From NCBI GenBank assembly GCA_047617305.1, contig JBLGCL010000047.1:1-17469 (forward strand): a stretch of DNA of 17,469 nucleotides, in the 5' to 3' direction. The position numbers and the translations under genes were made by a program. The DNA is from DATFIX01 sp047617305. Its GTDB lineage: Archaea > Halobacteriota > Halobacteria > Halobacteriales > Natrialbaceae. Below, one piece after another: positions 12,728-17,469 of this stretch. The notes under the pieces are model-generated. The model was not told the origin of the DNA. It saw only the letters and a program-made list of their open reading frames with translations, and did not search any database. Each line of letters opens with the position of its first letter. Position 1 is the stretch's first letter.

Positions 12728-13702
12728 TCAATCCCCCTCGGCGGCCCCGAGCGACGCGAGCAGCCCGCACGTCCGACAGACGTCCCGGGTCGTCGTCGCG
12801 CCACACTCCTCGCACTCACCCAGGTCGGCGCCGCCGTCGCCCTTGTACTCCTCGGCAGCCAGCGCCGCCAGTTCCTCGTAGCCCGACATGATCGAGTGGC
12901 GAGTGCCCGGGTGGTCCTCCTCGAGGCGCAGGAGCAAGGACTGGATCTCGCCGCGGTAGGCCTCCTCGGAGTGGGGACACTCCGCGACGTGCGCGGGAAG
13001 GTCCCGCAGGTGGGCGTAGAGGGCGACTTCCTTCTCGGGCACGTCGCGCAGCGGCTTCGCCCGCGGGACGAACGCCTCGTCGTCGTGGCGCTCGTCGCGG
13101 GGCGCGAGGCTCGCGTCGTAGTGCTTGGCGATCTGTGCGACGTCGCCCTCGAGGAAGTTCATCAGCGCGGTCTGGGCCTCGTCGTCGAGGTTGTGGCCGG
13201 TCAACAGCAGGTCGGCGTCGTACTCGGCGGCGTAGCGTTCGAGGACGTCCCGCCGGAACACGCCACAGTAGGCGCAGGCCGCCATGTTCTCCGGGTCGTC
13301 CTCGACGACCTCGTCCATGCGGACGCCGAACTCGTCGGCGTAGGAGACGAGTTCGTGACGGACGTCCACGTCGGCGACCAGCTCGCGGCTGGCCGCGACG
13401 GACTCGTCGCGGTAGCCTTCGATCCCCTCGTGGATCGTGACCGCGACGGGATCGATCCGCGGATCGTTCGCGAACGTCTCCGCGAGGATCGTCGTCAGGA
13501 CGACGCTGTCCTTCCCACCGGAGAGCCCGATCACCCACGTTTCGGGGTCCTCCGGCGAGGCGTCCGCGGGCAGCAGATTGTCCTCGCGGACCCGCCGGCG
13601 GACCCGGGACTCGACCGACTCCAGGAAGTGCGACGCACAGAGGTGGGCGCCGGAGTAGGCCGCGTGCATGACCGCCTCGCCGTCGCACTTGGTGCACTCC
13701 AT
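12728..13702 (-). CDS. ncsA: NcsA, tRNA wobble-uridine thiolation enzyme (TtuA/Ncs6 family)
   Basis: 324 residues. An N-terminal zinc finger (Cys3, Cys6, Cys22, His25) is followed by the PP-loop SGGKDS (61-66) that adenylates tRNA, then CAYC (Cys143, Cys146) and Cys242 in AECPHS, which would hold the [4Fe-4S] cluster. A C-terminal zinc finger has Cys297, 300, 309 and 312. In Haloferax the NcsA protein, encoded beside ftsZ2, is needed for 2-thiouridine in tRNA-Lys(UUU), with the ubiquitin-like SAMP2 as sulfur carrier. All ligands are present. It lies 65 nt downstream of the hydrolase gene on the same strand and may have its own weak promoter (GAAACCGGTATCC about 26 nt upstream). Confidence 0.92.
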   Translation of the reverse strand: MECTKCDGEAVMHAAYSGAHLCASHFLESVESRVRRRVREDNLLPADASPEDPETWVIGLSGGKDSVVLTTILAETFANDPRIDPVAVTIHEGIEGYRDESVAASRELVADVDVRHELVSYADEFGVRMDEVVEDDPENMAACAYCGVFRRDVLERYAAEYDADLLLTGHNLDDEAQTALMNFLEGDVAQIAKHYDASLAPRDERHDDEAFVPRAKPLRDVPEKEVALYAHLRDLPAHVAECPHSEEAYRGEIQSLLLRLEEDHPGTRHSIMSGYEELAALAAEEYKGDGGADLGECEECGATTTRDVCRTCGLLASLGAAEGD

Positions 13703-13767
13703 CGGCGGGGCGTTACCGTCGGGGAAGGATACCGGTTTCGCTCGGCGCCCGGACCGCGACCGGAGGG

Positions 13768-14604
13768 CTACCGGAGCGCGTCGTCGCCCGCCTCGAGCGC
13801 GGCGAGCAGGGTCGACACGTGCTGGTCACGACTGGTCGAGGCGAACAGTTCGTGGCCGCCCTCGTAGAGGACGACGTTGTCGGCGTTCACCCGTGCCCCG
13901 ATGGCTCTCAGGCTGACGACCTCGTCCGAGAGCGAGCAGAAGACCACCGCGTCGTCCTCGACCGACCAGCGCGGCGTCGGGAGGTCGGTTCGGGGGGTCC
14001 GGTCCGAGTCCGCGTTTTCCTCCCCCTCCTCCTCGTGTTCGTGTTCCGGGGTTCCCGATCGGCGCGGCTCTCTGGCGATCGCGGCGAGGTCCATGTCCGC
14101 GGGCAGGAGCCGGGACTGGGCGTCCCGCGTCTCGCGAACGAAGGCCGGTGAGACCCAGGACGGCGTGTCCTGGAGGCGCTCGTCGCCTGCGTACTCGCCG
14201 AGGATCGCCGGATCGTCGAAGCCGGACGGGATGAACGGCACCGTCGAAGGGATCCGGGCGACGAGGTCGAGGAGCCAGTCGGGATAGGTGGGCGGAAACC
14301 CCCAGAACGGGCTGAGGTAGACGTGCGTGTCCGCGCCGTCGATGGTCGTCGCGACGAGACCGCCGGCGCTGTGACTCAGCAAGACGAACTCGTCGAGGTC
14401 GCGGCCGTACTCGGCGACGGGTTCCACCCAGTCGGCCCGAAAGTCCTCGAGTCGCGTCGGGAGTTCCGCTGCGTGGACGCGATATCCGCCGTCGGCGAGT
14501 TCGTCGATCAGCCAGCGGACGGAGTCGTGATCGGGCCGGTTTCCCCACCCCATGACGAACAGACAGTCCCGGTCGCCGCCCTCGTTGAAGGTCCGGAATC
14601 GCAT
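13768..14604 (-). CDS. Alpha/beta-hydrolase fold protein
   Basis: 278 residues from the ATG at 14604. The catalytic triad can be placed: Ser79 in LLSHSAGG (nucleophile elbow), Asp227 in CSLSDEVV, and His251 in YEGGHELF. An acidic insert rich in Glu and Asp (about 181-208, including EHEHEEEGEE) is a salt-adapted loop between the lid and the last strands. No signal peptide is seen, so it is cytoplasmic. The substrate cannot be read off; esterase or lipase-like activity is possible. It heads the minus-strand run that continues to ncsA and the Nudix gene. The start is supported by a GACGTTTTTGTATTGTC block about 25 nt upstream. Longer in-frame extension upstream has no such support. Confidence 0.85.
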   Translation of the reverse strand: MRFRTFNEGGDRDCLFVMGWGNRPDHDSVRWLIDELADGGYRVHAAELPTRLEDFRADWVEPVAEYGRDLDEFVLLSHSAGGLVATTIDGADTHVYLSPFWGFPPTYPDWLLDLVARIPSTVPFIPSGFDDPAILGEYAGDERLQDTPSWVSPAFVRETRDAQSRLLPADMDLAAIAREPRRSGTPEHEHEEEGEENADSDRTPRTDLPTPRWSVEDDAVVFCSLSDEVVSLRAIGARVNADNVVLYEGGHELFASTSRDQHVSTLLAALEAGDDALR

Positions 14605-14619
14605 GGGCGTTCTTCGACG

Positions 14620-14636
14620 TGACAATACAAAAACGT
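14620..14636 (-). promoter_or_regulatory. TATA-like box of the alpha/beta-hydrolase gene
   Basis: The minus strand reads GACGTTTTTGTATTGTC, centred about 24 nt before the ATG at 14604, consistent with a leaderless transcript of the hydrolase and possibly ncsA. Confidence 0.5.
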
Positions 14637-14683
14637 CTCCCCGGGGCGATAATCGACTCGGCCGGGACGGCGGAACGGATCGT

Positions 14684-14716
14684 CGCCCGAACGGCAGGGG
14701 TTTTCCCGTTCGGGCG
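14684..14716 (+). promoter_or_regulatory. 11-bp inverted repeat around the TATA region of the spermidine-synthase-like gene
   Basis: CGCCCGAACGG (14684-14694) and CCGTTCGGGCG (14706-14716) are perfect inverted 11-bp arms with an 11-nt centre, CAGGGGTTTTC. The centre holds the only A/T-rich block upstream of the ATG at 14732, about 30 nt away. A protein bound to both arms would mask the TATA box. The arms could also form a hairpin if transcribed from further upstream. Confidence 0.55.
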
Positions 14717-14731
14717 CAAAGCGGTGGCAAC

Positions 14732-16426
14732 ATGAGGACGGTCAGGGGCCGCCTGCCGGCGACGACGGTCGAACTCGCGGTGCTGGTCTCGGGGGTGTCG
14801 AGCATGGGGCTCGAGATCCTCGCCGGGCGGATGGTCGCGCCGGTGTTCGGGTCGAGCATCTACACCTGGGGGAGCATCATCGGCGTCTTCCTGGCGGCGC
14901 TCAGCCTGGGCTACCACCGGGGTGGGCGACGGGCCGCCGACGCGAACCGGCGGGCCCTGGGGACCCTGCTGCTCGGATCGGCCGCGTACGTCGCGTTCGT
15001 CATCCTGGTGAACGAGGCGGTGCTCCAGCAGGCACTGTTGTTGCCGGTGCCGCCCCGGTTCGCCTCGATCCTCCCCGTGACGCTCCTGTTCGGGCCGCCC
15101 GTCTACTGGCTGGGGTACATCAGCCCTTACGCCGCGGAACTGTCGGACAAGTCCGGGATCGGCGAGGCCTCGGGCCACGTCTACGCCCTGGGCACCGTCG
15201 GGAGCATCGTCGGGGCGTTCGCCACCACGTTCGTCCTCGTGCCGAGCCTCCAGGTGGCCTACATCGGCCTGCTGTTTGGCGTCCTGCAACTCGGGGCGGC
15301 CGGGAGCGTCCTGGCGCCGTCGGTCCCGCGCCGATCGGTCGTGGGCGTCGTCCTGGTCGGCGTCCTCCTGATCGGCGCGGTCGTCGGCGCGACCGCCGGC
15401 ACGAACTACCGCGGCGACGTCGTCTACCGGACGCAGACGCCCTACCAGTCCCTGGCGGTCGTCGACGACGACGGGGTCCGCACCCTCTACCTCGGCGGCC
15501 AGCGCCACAGCGCGATGGCCCTGGGGTCCCCCGACGACCACGTGTTCACCTACACCCGGTACTTCCACCTCCCGATGCTGATGCAGGACGACGTGGACCG
15601 CGTCCTCTTCATCGGTGGCGGCGGGTTCACCGGCCCGAAGGCATTCGCGGCCAGATACGACGCCACCGTCGATGTCGTCGAGATCGATCCCGAGGTCGTT
15701 CGCACCGCGAAGGAGTACTTCCACGTCGAGGAACGGCCGGACCTGCGGATCCACGTCATGGATGGCCGGCAGTTCCTCCGCGAGACGAACCACACCTACG
15801 ACGTCATCGTCCTCGACGCCTACCGGCCGACGAAGGTGCCGTTCCACCTCACCACGGTCGAGTTCATGCACCTCGCCGCCTCCCGTCTCGACGAGGACGG
15901 CGCCCTGGTCGCAAACGTCATCGCGGCGCCGACGGGGCCCGCCTCGCGGTTCCTCCGCGCCGAGTACAAGACCATGGAGCGGGCCTTCCCGCAGGTCTAC
16001 AGCTTCCGGACCGCCTCGACCAACGCCGTCCAGAACGTCGAACTGGTCGCCTCGAAGGACGACCGCCTCTTCACGAAGGGGGAACTCCACCGGCGGAACG
16101 ATCGACGGGACATCGGAATCGACCTGGACCGCGCCATCGACTTCTACCGCCGTGATCTCCGGACGGGGGACGTGCCAGTCCTCCGCGACGATCGGGCGCC
16201 GGTCGATCGCCTCCTCGACCCCGCGCTCGGCGGCCAGTACGTCGTGGAACCCGTCGACGAGGAGGCCCCCGGGAACGGAACGAACGCGACCGGACGTCTT
16301 CGACCCGGGACCGGGGACGACGTGACGTCGGAACGAACAGGCAGTTCGCCCGCCGAGGACCGAGCCGGTCGTCCGGCCGTGGCTCACCCGTCGGCGGCGA
16401 CCGCCCGCGTGACGGCCGGAGGCTAA
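14732..16426 (+). CDS. Membrane-anchored spermidine-synthase-like protein
   Basis: 564 residues. About seven membrane segments (roughly 12-224) are fused to a spermidine-synthase/methyltransferase fold. That fold has the AdoMet-binding loop VLFIGGGGFTGPK (291-303), the acidic VEIDP (316-320), MDGRQFL (343-349), and LDAY (Asp362) at the catalytic Asp position. This architecture is common in haloarchaea and bacteria and annotated as fused MFS/spermidine synthase. True aminopropyl transfer is doubtful, because the usual DSSDP-type motif is DAYRP here and haloarchaea hold few polyamines. The C-terminal 50 residues after about 515 form an unconserved, charged tail. It is divergent from the hydrolase gene and has its own palindromic promoter. 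ATG 14732 was chosen for its fit to the TATA-like block. Confidence 0.82.
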   Translation: MRTVRGRLPATTVELAVLVSGVSSMGLEILAGRMVAPVFGSSIYTWGSIIGVFLAALSLGYHRGGRRAADANRRALGTLLLGSAAYVAFVILVNEAVLQQALLLPVPPRFASILPVTLLFGPPVYWLGYISPYAAELSDKSGIGEASGHVYALGTVGSIVGAFATTFVLVPSLQVAYIGLLFGVLQLGAAGSVLAPSVPRRSVVGVVLVGVLLIGAVVGATAGTNYRGDVVYRTQTPYQSLAVVDDDGVRTLYLGGQRHSAMALGSPDDHVFTYTRYFHLPMLMQDDVDRVLFIGGGGFTGPKAFAARYDATVDVVEIDPEVVRTAKEYFHVEERPDLRIHVMDGRQFLRETNHTYDVIVLDAYRPTKVPFHLTTVEFMHLAASRLDEDGALVANVIAAPTGPASRFLRAEYKTMERAFPQVYSFRTASTNAVQNVELVASKDDRLFTKGELHRRNDRRDIGIDLDRAIDFYRRDLRTGDVPVLRDDRAPVDRLLDPALGGQYVVEPVDEEAPGNGTNATGRLRPGTGDDVTSERTGSSPAEDRAGRPAVAHPSAATARVTAGG

Positions 16427-16458
16427 CGCGCCGAACCCAGCACGCGGCCGGAGATCGG

Positions 16459-16477
16459 GGGTCGCTCCGGGCGACCC
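16459..16477 (+). terminator. GC hairpin after the spermidine-synthase-like gene
   Basis: GGGTCGC (16459-16465) and GCGACCC (16471-16477) form a perfect 7-bp stem with a 5-nt loop, 33 nt after the stop. No T-run follows, so a terminator role is uncertain. Confidence 0.35.
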
Positions 16478-16478
16478 A

Positions 16479-16504
16479 CTCCGTCGACCCCCTCCGTCGA
16501 CCCC
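16479..16504 (+). repeat. Perfect 13-bp tandem duplication
   Basis: CTCCGTCGACCCC occurs twice in direct contact (16479-16491 and 16492-16504), just before the TATA-like TTTTGA of the next gene. It is probably a slippage product. It could alter promoter spacing or a regulator site. Confidence 0.8.
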
Positions 16505-16509
16505 CGGCG

Positions 16510-16515
16510 TTTTGA
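16510..16515 (+). promoter_or_regulatory. TATA-like box of the DUF7095 gene
   Basis: TTTTGA is about 28 nt before the ATG at 16540 and 22 nt before the one at 16534. A leaderless start therefore favours the second ATG. Confidence 0.4.
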
Positions 16516-16539
16516 TCGTCCGGCGACTAAGGGATGGCA

Positions 16540-17190
16540 ATGAGCCTCCCGCGAGAGACGGCGCTCGAACGCGTCGAGGAGATCGTCGACACGGTCGAGC
16601 GCGAGACTATGCCCGTGCCGGTGCGCGAAGTGTGGGTCTACGGCGACCTCGCCCTCGGCCTCGATCCGGTCGAACGGCTCGACGTCTACCTGACGAAGGA
16701 CCTCCTCATGCGCGGGGACGCGGACCGGGAGGACGAGTTCGTCGAGAGCCACGGCGTCGCCGGCGTCGGCACGACCGTTCGCGCCGACTGGGTCGAGCAA
16801 TATCCCGAGTTCCTGCGGGCGAACGCGAACGGACACGCCGCGCCCGAGGGGTGCCTGGCCGCCCACCTGCTCGAGGACGGCGAACCGGTTCACCTCGAGG
16901 TCTGTAACGCCTCGTTCGACGACAACGTCACTCAGCGGCTGTCGGGCGCCGAAGCGACCGGGGACTTCACCCGCCTGCTCGACCCCCGCGGCGTGTGCCT
17001 GTGGGTCGACGGCGTCCGGAGCGACGAGGCGTTCCGCAAACTCCGCGAGAGCGAGTTCGCCTTTCCGACGCTCCCGGACGCGCTGGCAGCACTCGGGCTC
17101 GACCCGGAAACGGCCGAGACGGCCGCCGACGAATTCCAGGCCTGGCACGAGCGGCAGGACGGCACGACGGTGCGGGGCGACGTGGTGTGA
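16540..17190 (+). CDS. DUF7095-family haloarchaeal protein
   Basis: 216 residues from the ATG at 16540 (MSLPRETALERVEEI); an ATG two codons earlier (16534) is the alternative. The stretch VREVWVYGDLALGLDPVERL, then ANANGHAAPEGCLAAHLL and DPRGVCLWVDG, is a pattern I associate with a strictly haloarchaeal family recorded as DUF7095. No catalytic motif, signal peptide or membrane segment is visible. YGDLALGLDPVERLDVYL has a G-D..L-D-x-D-like look that recalls minimal nucleotidyltransferases (YGD/GS...D.D), but the motif is incomplete and I do not claim activity. The protein is acidic and likely cytoplasmic. The family number is from memory. Confidence 0.8.
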   Translation: MSLPRETALERVEEIVDTVERETMPVPVREVWVYGDLALGLDPVERLDVYLTKDLLMRGDADREDEFVESHGVAGVGTTVRADWVEQYPEFLRANANGHAAPEGCLAAHLLEDGEPVHLEVCNASFDDNVTQRLSGAEATGDFTRLLDPRGVCLWVDGVRSDEAFRKLRESEFAFPTLPDALAALGLDPETAETAADEFQAWHERQDGTTVRGDVV

Positions 17191-17249
17191 ACGAACGGGA
17201 AAATCGGGCCGGAACCGCGTGAGGTCGGGGAACGATCGCCGAAAGACCG

Positions 17250-17426
17250 TTACCGGACCTCGGAGAGCTTGACGGGGGCCTCCGAGCGGATCCAGGCGGC
17301 CTCGTTCTCGACGTCGTAGATGACGACGACGCCGGGATCCGGTTCCGAGACGCGATACCGGCCGAGCGGTCGCGAATCGTCCGTCTCCCGCGGGCGATCC
17401 GGACGATCGTGTGAATTGGAATCCAT
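17250..17426 (-). CDS. Small haloarchaeal protein (possibly DUF7331)
   Basis: 58 residues, MDSNSHDRPD... to ...VKLSEVR, with a charged N-terminal half and a conserved-looking C-terminal core VVVIYDVENEAAWIRSEAPV. The pattern of a short hydrophobic strand, Asp, then AWI.S resembles small haloarchaeal proteins I remember as DUF7331; function unknown. The frame has a clean ATG and a TAA, and the minus-strand ACGATAGTTCG about 26 nt upstream is a fair TATA candidate. It converges on the DUF7095 gene with a 59-nt gap that holds nothing notable. The assignment is tentative because the protein is short. Confidence 0.6.
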   Translation of the reverse strand: MDSNSHDRPDRPRETDDSRPLGRYRVSEPDPGVVVIYDVENEAAWIRSEAPVKLSEVR

Positions 17427-17469
17427 GGTGAAGGACGGAGTTGGGATCGAACTATCGTGTAAGACATCC

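Noticed and set aside
13826..16540. A 904-codon minus-strand frame over the hydrolase and spermidine-synthase-like genes
   Set aside because: It overlaps two genes with good motifs in other frames and has only low-complexity Arg/Gly/Asp sequence.
1..17469. CRISPR array, insertion sequence or prophage
   Set aside because: No regularly spaced repeats, transposase, integrase or phage structural genes were seen on either strand.

Overview
The window is haloarchaeal chromosomal DNA (class Halobacteria, genus not identifiable by eye). It is very GC-rich and its proteins are strongly acidic. Many genes have a short T/A-rich box about 25-30 nt upstream of the start codon, as expected of leaderless archaeal promoters. 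Marker genes are archaeal: CdrL, CdrS and FtsZ2, AMP phosphorylase, NcsA, a tRNA-Tyr with a C1-G72 pair, and several small families known mainly from haloarchaea.

Layout. Positions 1-2147 are on the minus strand: the 5' end of cbiB (cobamide synthesis), a HAD hydrolase overlapping it, and an M24 peptidase-fold protein. Positions 2284-5022 are on the plus strand: a DUF211 gene, a 50-codon remnant of a VIT1/CCC1-type transporter, a vapBC toxin-antitoxin pair where the rest of that transporter should be, and AMP phosphorylase. A 51-residue zinc-ribbon protein follows at 5260. Positions 5573-8694 are on the minus strand: an STT3/AglB-like membrane glycosyltransferase and a Tat lipoprotein of the DUF3179 family. 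A tRNA-Tyr(GTA) lies at 8997-9070 on the minus strand, followed by an OsmC-family gene on the plus strand.

The core is the cell-division block cdrL, cdrS, ftsZ2 (9887-12078, plus). Its gene order, and the convergent ncsA beyond it, match what I remember of the Haloferax volcanii ftsZ2 region. The cdrS-ftsZ2 promoter carries a near-perfect 18-bp palindrome at the predicted transcription start plus further half-sites. Convergent to ftsZ2 is a minus-strand run: alpha/beta hydrolase, ncsA (tRNA wobble-uridine thiolation), and a Nudix hydrolase broken by an apparent one-base deletion. Divergent from the hydrolase is a membrane-anchored spermidine-synthase-like protein. A DUF7095-type gene and a 58-residue minus-strand ORF end the window.

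I found no wholly new multi-gene system. The points most worth checking are the palindromes in the cdrS-ftsZ2, lipoprotein and spermidine-synthase-like promoters, the transporter remnant beside vapBC, the Nudix frameshift, and substituted active-site residues in the M24 and STT3-like proteins. All calls were made by eye and from memory of the families; no searches were run.
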